In this document: positions 6,457-14,313 of the stretch, piece by piece | How the letters are laid out: each line of letters begins with the position of its first letter | Numbering within the stretch: the first letter of the stretch is position 1 | Source: a virus | Length of the DNA: 20,743 nt | Strand: one strand, 5' to 3' | IMG/VR virus record: IMGVR_UViG_3300033388_005192 | Coordinates: 1 to 20,743 of that record | Position numbers and translations under genes: made by a program | The notes under the pieces: model-generated | The model's database searches: none | What the model was told of the DNA's origin: nothing | What the model saw: only the letters and a program-made list of their open reading frames with translations

Positions 6457-8163
6457 ATGACCCAGTATGTGCGACCAATACAAACGGTAAGTTCTTCTGG
6501 TTTCGATACAACCGAGTATACATTGGTTAACGAAACACCATTTGATGACGGAGACTATGTCGTTGGTGCGGATGCTTTAAACGGTAACATAGAATTCCTT
6601 TTGGATGAGTTTGATCCACCGGACGCATATACTGGGCATATACTAACAGTTAGAGTAAGACAAGACGATAACGTCCATCAGCGTACCGTTCAATTAGAAT
6701 TGCTACAAGGATCAACACAAATAGCAATAGGAACGGCAACCAACTGTAACAAAACAGGGTTTGTAGAAGTTACGTTAACTCTTTCCGAGGTTGAGGCGGA
6801 AGAGATTACAGATCCATCTGATGTTAGAGCGGAAATTCACACCGGCGGTGACGTGGGTGCTCCAGCTAAGAATAGATCTAATGTGTGGATTTCTCATGTT
6901 GAATTTGAGGCTCCAGACGGGTCGTCGACATACGACCTTACAGCTGATCCTGTCGTGGCCGGCATACCAACAGTTTCTAACCCGACTATTGCAACGGAAT
7001 TCGATCTTACAGGCGATCCTGTCTCCGGCGGTATTCCGGCGGTTTCAAATCCTAGCATTAGCCAACCGTTTATCCTAACCGCAGACCCTGTCGTAGCCGG
7101 TATACCAACAATCTCTAATCCGACTATAACTACTGAGTTCGGTCTTACCGGAGACGACGTTATATCTTGTATTCCAACAGTCTCAGATCCGAGCATAAGT
7201 ACTGAGTTCGGACTTACTGGTGATTCGGTTGTAGCTGGTATTCCAACAGTCTCTGACCCGAGTATAAGTACCGAGTTCGGTCTTACCGGTAATTCAATTG
7301 TAAGCGGTGTGCCCACAGTATCAGACCCAACCATCTCTACCCAGTTTGATCTTACTGGTGATGGGGTTGTTGGCGGTGTGCCTGTTGTATCAGATCCCGA
7401 CATCTCGCAAGAGACTACGTACGATCTCACAGCAGACCCCGTTGTTGGCGGTGTTCCCGCTATATCTGACCCGACTATAAGTACCGAATTCGGGCTTACC
7501 GGGGATGACGTCGTAAGCGGTGTACCTACCGTCTCTGATCCGAGCATATCTCAAGATTATGGACTAACAGCAGACCCAGTGGTTGCTGGGATACCAACCG
7601 TATCTAATCCGACCATTACAACGGAATTCGGCCTCACAGCCAATCCAGTTGTGGGTAGTGTGCCCACAGTATCAGATCCCACCATTTACCAAGGGATCAC
7701 ATACGATCTTACTGCAGACCCAGTGGTTGCTGGCATTCCAACAGTCTCTGATCCAAGCATAAGTACTGAGTTTGGGCTTACTGGAGATGACGTTATATTT
7801 GGTGTACCTACGGTTTCTGACCCGACTATAAGTACGGAATTCGGTCTTACCGGAGATTCCGTTGTAGCTGGTATACCAACAGTCTCTGATCCGTCAATAG
7901 CTGTCCCGTATTACCCATTAACCACAGATCCCATTGTGGGCGGTGTGCCTGTTGTGTCGGACCCATATCTGGCGACGCTATTCGCTCTTACTGGAGACGA
8001 TGTTGTTGCGGGTGTGCCTACGGTTTCCGATCCCACTATTCATTTGGGATTTCCAGAGACCCCACCACAGCGTAGATATCATATCTATGGTAAAAGAACG
8101 TTGGGAATCGTTCAGGAAGACAGAACAGTTGTGATAGGTAGTCGGGAGAATGCAACAACATGA
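6457..8163 (+). CDS. repeat-rich phage fibre or surface protein with 16 tandem 23-residue repeats
   Basis: 568 residues, ribosome binding site ACAGGAG. Residues 1 to about 155 form a beta-rich domain (VRVRQDD, VQLELLQGS, TLTLSEVEAEE, WISHVEFEAPDG), perhaps a jelly-roll-like or carbohydrate-binding-like fold. Residues 161-532 are a tandem array of 16 imperfect units of about 23 residues with consensus LTADPVVAGIPTVSDPTI plus a short variable link (two units are 25 long). Similar short Leu-Thr-Ala repeats are known in phage tail and fibre proteins. The last about 35 residues (RRYHIYGKRTLGIVQEDRTVVIG) look like a separate attachment segment. Its TGA overlaps the next ATG (ATGA), suggesting coupling with the adaptor-like protein. 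A fibre shaft with an N-terminal head is the likely shape; its target is unknown. Confidence 0.65.
   Translation: MTQYVRPIQTVSSSGFDTTEYTLVNETPFDDGDYVVGADALNGNIEFLLDEFDPPDAYTGHILTVRVRQDDNVHQRTVQLELLQGSTQIAIGTATNCNKTGFVEVTLTLSEVEAEEITDPSDVRAEIHTGGDVGAPAKNRSNVWISHVEFEAPDGSSTYDLTADPVVAGIPTVSNPTIATEFDLTGDPVSGGIPAVSNPSISQPFILTADPVVAGIPTISNPTITTEFGLTGDDVISCIPTVSDPSISTEFGLTGDSVVAGIPTVSDPSISTEFGLTGNSIVSGVPTVSDPTISTQFDLTGDGVVGGVPVVSDPDISQETTYDLTADPVVGGVPAISDPTISTEFGLTGDDVVSGVPTVSDPSISQDYGLTADPVVAGIPTVSNPTITTEFGLTANPVVGSVPTVSDPTIYQGITYDLTADPVVAGIPTVSDPSISTEFGLTGDDVIFGVPTVSDPTISTEFGLTGDSVVAGIPTVSDPSIAVPYYPLTTDPIVGGVPVVSDPYLATLFALTGDDVVAGVPTVSDPTIHLGFPETPPQRRYHIYGKRTLGIVQEDRTVVIGSRENATT
6937..8052 (+). 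repeat. 16 tandem 69-75 bp repeats coding 23-25-residue units
   Basis: Units begin with Leu-Thr-(Ala/Gly)-(Asp/Asn) and contain (I/V)P-x-(V/I)S-(D/N)P-x-(I/L). Most are 69 bp; units 7 and 11 are 75 bp with an added Thr-Tyr. DNA copies are diverged at synonymous positions but units such as 4-5 and 12-14 are close to each other, indicating several rounds of duplication. Confidence 0.9.
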
Positions 8164-8438
8164 AAACGTTTATAAAAAATCCACTTCTTGAAGATAAATT
8201 AGATTATCTCTGGGAGTGGGAAGACTGGTTAGATGGCGACACAATCGCTTCCGTTGAGATGACCGTTCCTGAGGGATTAACACTTGTCGGTGATGCCGTA
8301 ATTGTCGATAGCATTACGGTTTTGACTTGGATTTCAGGCGGCACTCTTACTCGAAGCTATGTGGTTGCTTGTAAGATTACGACCGACGAGGGAAGGACTA
8401 AGACTCGACGGGCTCGTTTCGACATTAAAGAACATTAG
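8160..8438 (+). CDS. fibre-tail adaptor-like protein
   Basis: 92 residues. The ATG at 8160 overlaps the TGA of the repeat protein by four bases. It matches a common small phage protein pattern: LDYLWEWEDWLDGDTIASVEMTVPEGL near 14-40, then TWISGGTLTRSYVVACKITTDEGR (55-78) and a final strand. Proteins of this pattern are often annotated as fibre-tail adaptors and look like a single immunoglobulin-like beta domain. Its position directly after a fibre-like repeat protein fits a role in joining that protein to the tail. Family assignment is from memory of the pattern. Confidence 0.65.
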   Translation: MKTFIKNPLLEDKLDYLWEWEDWLDGDTIASVEMTVPEGLTLVGDAVIVDSITVLTWISGGTLTRSYVVACKITTDEGRTKTRRARFDIKEH

Positions 8439-8467
8439 TCCAATAGTATTTTGAAGGGAGAAAAACC

Positions 8468-8833
8468 ATGTTGAAGAAAACGATTAAATTCGTAGATTAC
8501 AACGGCGTTGAGCGAGAAGAGGACTTTCATTTCAATCTCACTCGGGCGGAATTGACGGAGATGGAACTCTCAATGGACGGCGGGATGACGGAATACATCG
8601 AGAAGATTGTTTCCGAACAAGACGGCCCAAAGATGGTTCAGCTCTGGAAGGATTTGATGCTTAAATCCTATGGGGAGAAATCTCTTGACGGCAAGTATTT
8701 TGTTAAGAACGACAAGGTACGGGATCTGTTTTCACAAACAGAAGCCTACAGTGTTCTTTTCATGGAGCTAGCTACTGATGCAGATCTCGCAGCAGACTTT
8801 GTGAATGGCATCATTCCGGTAGTTCAATCATAA
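8468..8833 (+). CDS. tail assembly chaperone-like protein
   Basis: 121 residues with GAAGGGAG ahead of the ATG. The N-terminal part (KKTIKFVDYNGVEREEDFHFNLTRAELTEMEL) is the typical strand-strand-helix start of the gpG-like tail assembly chaperones of Gram-positive phages. A helical and acidic remainder ends in DLAADFVNGIIPVV. It lies two genes before a gp10-like protein and three before the tape measure gene, where chaperones are found. They coat the tape measure protein during tail assembly and are not part of the mature virion. In many phages a frameshift joins two chaperone frames; I see no slippery sequence near this 3' end, and the next frame is closed by TAG at 8845, so no classic G-GT frameshift is supported here. 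Confidence 0.7.
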   Translation: MLKKTIKFVDYNGVEREEDFHFNLTRAELTEMELSMDGGMTEYIEKIVSEQDGPKMVQLWKDLMLKSYGEKSLDGKYFVKNDKVRDLFSQTEAYSVLFMELATDADLAADFVNGIIPVVQS

Positions 8834-8838
8834 TCTTG

Positions 8839-8855
8839 CTTGGCTAGGAGGAGAC
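8839..8855 (+). promoter_or_regulatory. ribosome-binding-site arm of a long-range inverted repeat
   Basis: CTTGGCTAGGAGGAGAC contains the AGGAGG ribosome binding site for the gene at 8863. Its complement (GTCTCCCTAGCCAAG) is at 8962-8976 within that gene. All 15 bases of the downstream arm pair; only two bases of this arm bulge out. Pairing would hide the ribosome binding site. Confidence 0.5.
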
Positions 8856-8862
8856 AGAGGGT

Positions 8863-9408
8863 ATGCTTGAAATCAGAGTTCCTAAGGTCGAACTTTATGA
8901 CGAAAGCTTGGAAGAGTTTACGTACATTCGCGGCCAGATACTAAAACTAGAGCATTCCCTCGTCTCCCTAGCCAAGTGGGAGTCGATATGGTCCAAGGCG
9001 TTTTTATCTCCGAAACTAAAAATGTCTCCGGCGGAAACGATGAGCTACATTCGTTGCATGACGATCACACAGAATGTAAATCCTGTGATATTTGATCAGA
9101 TTTATAGGACTAAGTTGCAGGCGGTTTATGCTTACATTGAGCGCCCGATGTCTGCTACTGTATTCCGTAAAACTGAAACTCCACGGGTACATCGTGAGTC
9201 GATTACTGCGGAGCTTATATATTACTGGATGACTGTCTTTGCTATACCTTTCACATGCGAAAAATGGCATCTTAACCGGCTATTAACCCTAATCAATGTG
9301 TGCAACATAAAGCAACAACCCAAAAAGAAAATGTCGATGGCTGCGTTGCATAGAAGAAACCACGACCTTAATCGGCAACGTTTAGACGCATTGAAAACAA
9401 CGGGATAA
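8863..9408 (+). CDS. conserved chaperone-region protein preceding the tape measure genes
   Basis: 181 residues. Recognisable family features are the N-terminal VPKVELYDE segment, LEHSLVSLAKWESIWSKAF (about 30-48), ETMSYIRCMTITQNV, a helix-rich middle and WHLNRLLTLINVCN (136-149), ending in a basic tail with MSMAALHRRNHDLNRQR. It belongs to a widespread phage family always seen between the tail chaperone and the tape measure gene, and is probably the second tail-assembly component (partner chaperone). AGGAGG lies 11 bases before the ATG and a weaker GAGGG nearer. The AGGAGG can pair with codons 34-38 of this gene (see the inverted repeat). Confidence 0.7.
   Translation: MLEIRVPKVELYDESLEEFTYIRGQILKLEHSLVSLAKWESIWSKAFLSPKLKMSPAETMSYIRCMTITQNVNPVIFDQIYRTKLQAVYAYIERPMSATVFRKTETPRVHRESITAELIYYWMTVFAIPFTCEKWHLNRLLTLINVCNIKQQPKKKMSMAALHRRNHDLNRQRLDALKTTG
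8962..8976 (+). other. downstream arm of the inverted repeat, inside the 8863 gene
   Basis: GTCTCCCTAGCCAAG encodes part of the segment LVSLAKW and is complementary to 8839-8855. The intervening loop is about 106 bases. It could act as a translational switch or be chance; the Leu-Ala-Lys-Trp residues themselves are conserved in the protein family, so the protein alone may explain part of the sequence. Confidence 0.45.
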
Positions 9409-9412
9409 GATC

Positions 9413-9796
9413 ATGTTCAAAGTAACGGTAAAACAAAAAGGCAATTGGAATCGTACTGCCAGGTTTCTAAAAAATGCTCAAAGAATGAAGGCTCAAACAC
9501 TTTTAAGAAGATACGGACAGATGGGAGTAACCGCACTCTCCTCCGCAACACCGAAAGATTCGAGTTTAACAGCATCATCCTGGGATTTTTCTATCAGTTA
9601 CAAACGTGGACGATACACGATAGAATGGTTTAACACCAATGTGAACCGGGGTGTTGTTATCGCTATATTGATTCAATATGGTCACGCTACTGGTACTGGC
9701 GGTTATGTTCGTCCGACGGACTACATCAACCCCGCAATGAGACCTATATTTGAAAAATTAGCGGATGATTTGTGGAAGGAGGTAAAGAGGTTATGA
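9413..9796 (+). CDS. HK97 gp10-like phage protein
   Basis: 127 residues, beginning MFKVTVKQKGNWNRTARFLK, four bases after the preceding stop. The basic N-terminal helix, the LLRRYGQMGVTALSSATPKDSSLTASSWDFSI segment and the aromatic IEWFNTN / QYGHATGTGGYV loop are typical of the HK97 gp10-like or neck/tail-component family. Such proteins usually sit between the capsid and major tail genes; here the gene is directly ahead of the tape measure gene. It overlaps that gene by four bases (ATGA), so the two are probably coupled. Its role in this position may be at the neck or the tail tip. Confidence 0.7.
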   Translation: MFKVTVKQKGNWNRTARFLKNAQRMKAQTLLRRYGQMGVTALSSATPKDSSLTASSWDFSISYKRGRYTIEWFNTNVNRGVVIAILIQYGHATGTGGYVRPTDYINPAMRPIFEKLADDLWKEVKRL

Positions 9797-12700
9797 GTCG
9801 ATCTGTTGATAGTCGAGTTGTTGAGCTTGATTTTGACAACAAGAAGTTCGAAGAGGGAACCAAAGAGTCAATAAAATCTCTTGACGCCATGAAAAAAGGT
9901 CTCAATTTCGATGAGTCTACGAGGAGTATTGGCGAGTTATCTCGTGCAAGCAGTGGCTTTTCGTTGGGGGAGATGGGGAAAGGGATTCAAGGCATTTCCA
10001 GTCGTTTTTCGGCAATGGGAGTTGTTGGGTTTACCATCATTCAGAATCTTACGAACGCCGCAATAAACTTCGGCAGAAAGATGGTCACTCGGATTATGGG
10101 ACCCATGAGAGAGGGTTTCATGGAATATGAGACCCAAATGAATGCCATCCAAACCGTGCTGGCAAACACTTCAAAAGAAGGTACTACTCTAGCAGATGTT
10201 AGTGCAGCTCTCGATGAGCTAAACACCTATGCAGACTTGACAATTTATAATTTTACTGAAATGACCAGGAACATCGGTACTTTCACAGCTGCGGGTGTAT
10301 CTCTAGAAACCTCGACTCAAGCAATTAAAGGTATTGCTAACTTAGCTGCTGTGTCCGGTTCAAACTCTCAACAAGCTAGTACAGCAATGTACCAGTTGTC
10401 CCAGGCATTATCGTCTGGTACGGTAAAACTTATGGACTGGAACTCAGTGGTAAACGCCGGCATGGGTGGACAGGTCTTCCAAGATGCTTTAATGGAGACC
10501 GCCCGTGTTAGTGGTGTTGCCATCGATAGTCTGATCGACCAACATGGTAGTTTCCGAGAAACTCTCCAGACCGGATGGTTATCAAGTGAAGTTCTTTTGG
10601 AAACCTTGAAAAAGTTTACGGGCGACCTCACCGCGGAACAACTCGAGACAATGGGTTATACTGAAGAACAAATTGCAGGCATTGTAGAGCTTGGTAGAAT
10701 GGCTAATGATGCCGCCACAAAGGTTAAAACGTTCTCACAGCTGAAAGAGACTCTAGCGGAAGCTGTTGGATCAGGATGGACTAAAACTTGGGAAATTATT
10801 CTTGGCGATTTTGAAGAAGCTAAAGAGTTATTTACTCGTATTAGTGATACTCTAGGTACGATGATCGGCGAAGGTGCCGATGCTCGTAATGCACTTCTTG
10901 AAAATTGGAAGGGTTTGGGCGGAAGAGATAATCTTATCAATTCATTATTTAATAGTTTTGATGCGTTGTTAGGAATTATGAACCCAATCAAAGCTGCCTT
11001 TGCTGACGTTTTCCCCGGTGTCGGGGATGCTAAATTAGCGTTCCTGATCGGATTCACAAGGGCGTTAGAGGCTATTAGCGAAGTTGTATCCTCCGGCATT
11101 ATTGATAATGCTGATAATATTCAAAGGGTCTTTGCTGGTATCTTCTCCGTCTTTAAGATAGGCATAGAGATAGTGTCAAATCTAGCTCGTGTTATATCCA
11201 CCCTACTTGGTGAAAACGTTAGCGTTAAGGTGGACGCTTCTCCGATAGTAACGGCCCTAGTTCAAATTGGCGATTTTCTTGTCAATTTTGCAAAGAACGT
11301 TGATATTGAGGGTACTTTTACGAACACCCTTGAGTACTTGAGGGCCGCTATCGCTCGAATTAAAGAAGAAGTTGCTCTGATGATAGGGATAGTGAAGGTT
11401 GAATTTGAAAAAACAAAGGAGGCACTCTCTGCCATATTTGAAGGCATCGACCTTTCGCCGATTAAAGACTTCCTCACTGGTTTCAAGGTTCATTTTAGGC
11501 CTTTTGAAGCTCTGGTTAAAGCGACCGGTTTCATAATAACTTCTATCTTGAAAGCGGCGAGAGCTGTTATTCCCAGCATGTTTAAAGCTAGCACAGCGAT
11601 ATATGAATTTGTAAGTGGGATTGGCTCTATGATCACTGACGCCTTGGCGAATTTCGATTTCTCCGAGATGTTCAGCACAATCAACGCTGGCCTAGTTGGT
11701 GGGATTTTACTGGCTATCAAAAGTTTCATTGTTGATGGAACCGGTGTCATCGGTGAGCTTGAAGGGGTTTTCGGCGGTATAGCCGGAATTCTGGACGGTG
11801 TTCGAGAGTCTTTAGAGGCCTGGCAACAAAATCTCAGATCGAAGACGTTGTTAAATATTGCTATTGCTGTTGGTATTCTAGCTATAGCACTGATCGCTTT
11901 GACCTTTATCCCAACAAAGAAACTTGTAGATGTTATGGGTATCTTGACCGGTATGTTCGTACAACTCATTGCTGCACAGGCCGCCTACGCTAAAATTGGA
12001 GGAATCGGTCTGAGTAGTGGTGGTGGGCTTATAGCTATGGCCGCGGCATTACTCGTCATGGCCGGTGTCATATCTACGTTGGCTCGTATAGATCCAAAGG
12101 CCACGACACAGGCTTTGGGGACTATATATGCTCTACAAGTCGGCATGGTTCTATTCGCGAAGTTTATCGGAAAGAATGCCGCCGGATTAGCGAGTGCAAG
12201 TTTGGGTATGATTGGTGTCGCTGCGGCGATGCTGGTCTTATCTTTGGTTGTTAAGAAACTAGGTGCCATGAATCCTGAGGTCCTTAAACAGGGCCTGATC
12301 AGTGTCGGTGTTATGTTGGCTGAGATTGCTTTGTTTATGCGATTTATTGACGGAAAGGGTGTCGGTAAGTCGGTTGGACTACTGGCAATTGCTGCCGCTA
12401 TCGGAATACTCAGCTTCGTCGTAGAGAAGATGGGTAAGATGAATATTGAGGTATTACAACAAGGTTTGATTGCTGTTGGTGCCGTGCTTGGTGGTCTTGC
12501 GATATTCTCACAAGTAAGTGGAAATGGTGCAAACCTTATAGCCACGGCTGCCGGCGTTGTCATCCTTGGGCTTGCCTTAGAGATATTCGTCGACGTCCTT
12601 CAGAAGCTTGGAAGTATGAATCCTACAGAGCTTGCGAGAGGTTTGGGTGGTATGGCCCTAGCACTGTTGATAATTGCAGCTGCTATGCGTGCTTTACCGA

Positions 12701-14313
12701 AAAACATGATCGCACAGGCTGCCGGTTTAGCTATAGTCGGCGTTGCCATGTACTTAATCGCTGAGGCGGTAAAGAACATGAGCGGTATGAGTTGGGAAGA
12801 AATAGGGAGGGGTTTGGTGGCAATGGCAGGCGCTTTAGGGATATTGGCCATAGCTCTGTATGCAATGAGTGGGACAATACTTGGTAGCGTTGCGCTGTTA
12901 ATTGCCGCTGGGGCTCTTATGGTTCTTGTCCCTGTGCTGGCTCAACTTGGCGCTATGCCTTTAAGTGAAATCGGTATAGCCTTACTTGCGCTTGCTGGTA
13001 TATTCTTGGTTCTAGGCCTTGCTGGGCTGATCTTAACCCCAGTGGTACCGACGCTGCTCGGTTTAGGCCTCGCAATGTTTTTAATCGGAGCAGGTGCGGC
13101 CCTTGTCGGTGTAGGTTTGATGCTCTTTGCAACGGGCTTGATGACCTTAGCCGCTGGTGGGGCTGTCGCTGCTGTGGGTATCGCTGCGTTTATTACAACT
13201 TTGTTGGGACTGCTTCCCGTTATCATTGATACGCTTATCGATACTCTTATCGTGTTTGCTAAGGGTATTGCGCGTGCAGCGCCTGAAGTGGCTAAGGCCA
13301 TCTCGGCACTGTTCCTTGGGTTCCTACAAATTATAATTGACGTGGCACCAAAGTTGTTTGAAGCACTCGGCATTTTGCTCACCGGTTTGATTCGATTAAT
13401 CGCTGAGCATGTTCCGCCTTTCATCGCGGTTGTCGCTCTTGTCCTGATATCAATGCTTGAGGAAATAGCACTCAACATGCCCGCGTTTGTACAAGCAGGT
13501 TTCGATATTCTGATAGCCTTCTTAACTGGCGTCAGAGATAATATCGAAGAGGTTGTTACGTTAGTTGCCGAGATCATTGTCGAGTTTATGGGTGCCATCG
13601 CACTGGCCTTACCGGATATTATTGATTCGGGTATGGGTCTTATGGTTGCGTTCATCGATGGAGTGGCGGCGGGTGTTGAAGAGAATATGGAATCCCTGTT
13701 AGAGGCTATTGGTCGCTTGGCTGCTGCAATCATTGACGGTCTTGCGACTGGCATTACGGCAGGACTTGGCCAGATAACTGGAGCCATATTGAGTTTAGCA
13801 TCATCCGCATGGGAATCGGTGAAAGAGTTTTTCGACGCAAAGTCCCCATCAAGAAAGTTTATCTGGCTTGGTGAGATGCTTATGCTTGGTTTCACCAAAG
13901 GGATTCAACAGAATAAAGACGGCGCAGTTAGAAGTGTCGAAGACTTTGGTAGAGAGGGTGTGGGTGTTATGTCCGACACCATGCGGCTCATAGCTGGGCT
14001 GTTAGGTGAAGATATGTCCTTACGACCGACCATCACACCAGTTGTAGATCTGACTGACATTCGCTCTGCCGGTAGTTTGGTAGACGAGTTGTTCGGAGGT
14101 ACTGCACTGAATCTTACCCCAACACTAGCTACGGCTTCGAATATCTCAAGGGGTGTTTTAATGCCCCGTAGTATCGACGAAGGACGTGCGATCATTCATG
14201 AGGGCGCGCAAATCACCTTCGAACAAACAAACAACTCACCAACACCCCTGTCACGGGTTGAAATCTATCGTCAAACAAGGAATCAACTACTACAAGTGAA
14301 GGGGTTAGTTTAA
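9793..14313 (+). CDS. tape measure protein
   Basis: 1506 residues from ATG 9793; an earlier in-frame GTG at 9772 overlaps the ribosome binding site (AAGGAGG, 9777-9783) and is rejected. It sets tail length and is ejected with DNA. Residues 1 to about 60 are a charged start, followed by the tape measure N-terminal domain (about 70-290) with TIYNFTEMTRNIGTF and the NSVVNAGMGGQ region. Residues about 350-680 are helical and hydrophobic-rich. From 686 to about 1165 there is a long series of membrane-like helices, including seven tandem units of about 57-61 residues (707 to about 1115). The C-terminus has the AKSPSRKFIWLGEMLMLGFTKGI motif common in tape measure proteins and in tail-tip regions, then an extended tail. 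At about 0.15 nm per residue the tail would be roughly 220 nm. Confidence 0.93.
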   Translation: MSRSVDSRVVELDFDNKKFEEGTKESIKSLDAMKKGLNFDESTRSIGELSRASSGFSLGEMGKGIQGISSRFSAMGVVGFTIIQNLTNAAINFGRKMVTRIMGPMREGFMEYETQMNAIQTVLANTSKEGTTLADVSAALDELNTYADLTIYNFTEMTRNIGTFTAAGVSLETSTQAIKGIANLAAVSGSNSQQASTAMYQLSQALSSGTVKLMDWNSVVNAGMGGQVFQDALMETARVSGVAIDSLIDQHGSFRETLQTGWLSSEVLLETLKKFTGDLTAEQLETMGYTEEQIAGIVELGRMANDAATKVKTFSQLKETLAEAVGSGWTKTWEIILGDFEEAKELFTRISDTLGTMIGEGADARNALLENWKGLGGRDNLINSLFNSFDALLGIMNPIKAAFADVFPGVGDAKLAFLIGFTRALEAISEVVSSGIIDNADNIQRVFAGIFSVFKIGIEIVSNLARVISTLLGENVSVKVDASPIVTALVQIGDFLVNFAKNVDIEGTFTNTLEYLRAAIARIKEEVALMIGIVKVEFEKTKEALSAIFEGIDLSPIKDFLTGFKVHFRPFEALVKATGFIITSILKAARAVIPSMFKASTAIYEFVSGIGSMITDALANFDFSEMFSTINAGLVGGILLAIKSFIVDGTGVIGELEGVFGGIAGILDGVRESLEAWQQNLRSKTLLNIAIAVGILAIALIALTFIPTKKLVDVMGILTGMFVQLIAAQAAYAKIGGIGLSSGGGLIAMAAALLVMAGVISTLARIDPKATTQALGTIYALQVGMVLFAKFIGKNAAGLASASLGMIGVAAAMLVLSLVVKKLGAMNPEVLKQGLISVGVMLAEIALFMRFIDGKGVGKSVGLLAIAAAIGILSFVVEKMGKMNIEVLQQGLIAVGAVLGGLAIFSQVSGNGANLIATAAGVVILGLALEIFVDVLQKLGSMNPTELARGLGGMALALLIIAAAMRALPKNMIAQAAGLAIVGVAMYLIAEAVKNMSGMSWEEIGRGLVAMAGALGILAIALYAMSGTILGSVALLIAAGALMVLVPVLAQLGAMPLSEIGIALLALAGIFLVLGLAGLILTPVVPTLLGLGLAMFLIGAGAALVGVGLMLFATGLMTLAAGGAVAAVGIAAFITTLLGLLPVIIDTLIDTLIVFAKGIARAAPEVAKAISALFLGFLQIIIDVAPKLFEALGILLTGLIRLIAEHVPPFIAVVALVLISMLEEIALNMPAFVQAGFDILIAFLTGVRDNIEEVVTLVAEIIVEFMGAIALALPDIIDSGMGLMVAFIDGVAAGVEENMESLLEAIGRLAAAIIDGLATGITAGLGQITGAILSLASSAWESVKEFFDAKSPSRKFIWLGEMLMLGFTKGIQQNKDGAVRSVEDFGREGVGVMSDTMRLIAGLLGEDMSLRPTITPVVDLTDIRSAGSLVDELFGGTALNLTPTLATASNISRGVLMPRSIDEGRAIIHEGAQITFEQTNNSPTPLSRVEIYRQTRNQLLQVKGLV
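11911..13140 (+). repeat. seven degenerate 57-61-residue hydrophobic repeats in the tape measure protein
   Basis: Each unit starts with a polar turn (PTKKL, DPKAT, NPEVL, NIEVL, NPTEL, SWEEI, PLSEI) followed by two hydrophobic helices, and most end in a short Lys/Gly-Ala-Met-like motif (KKLGAM, EKMGKM, QKLGSM, NMSGM, AQLGAM). Residues 707 to about 1115. DNA copies have diverged, so this is a protein-level repeat. Confidence 0.75.

Noticed and set aside
6894-7547. Reverse-strand open frame in the repeat protein
   Set aside because: It is the antisense of the 69-base repeats and copies their period; there is no start signal and no family match.
8800-8870. Programmed -1 frameshift joining the chaperone at 8468 to the next gene
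   Set aside because: No slippery heptamer is seen near the stop at 8831, and the downstream frame is closed by TAG at 8845-8847.
9772-9792. Earlier GTG start for the tape measure protein
   Set aside because: It overlaps AAGGAGG; the ATG at 9793 follows at normal distance and overlaps the preceding stop as ATGA.
11985-13898. Long reverse-strand open frames in the tape measure gene (192 and 318 codons)
   Set aside because: They are low-complexity, Ser/Ala/Ile/Pro-rich reflections of the hydrophobic forward sequence, with no start signals.
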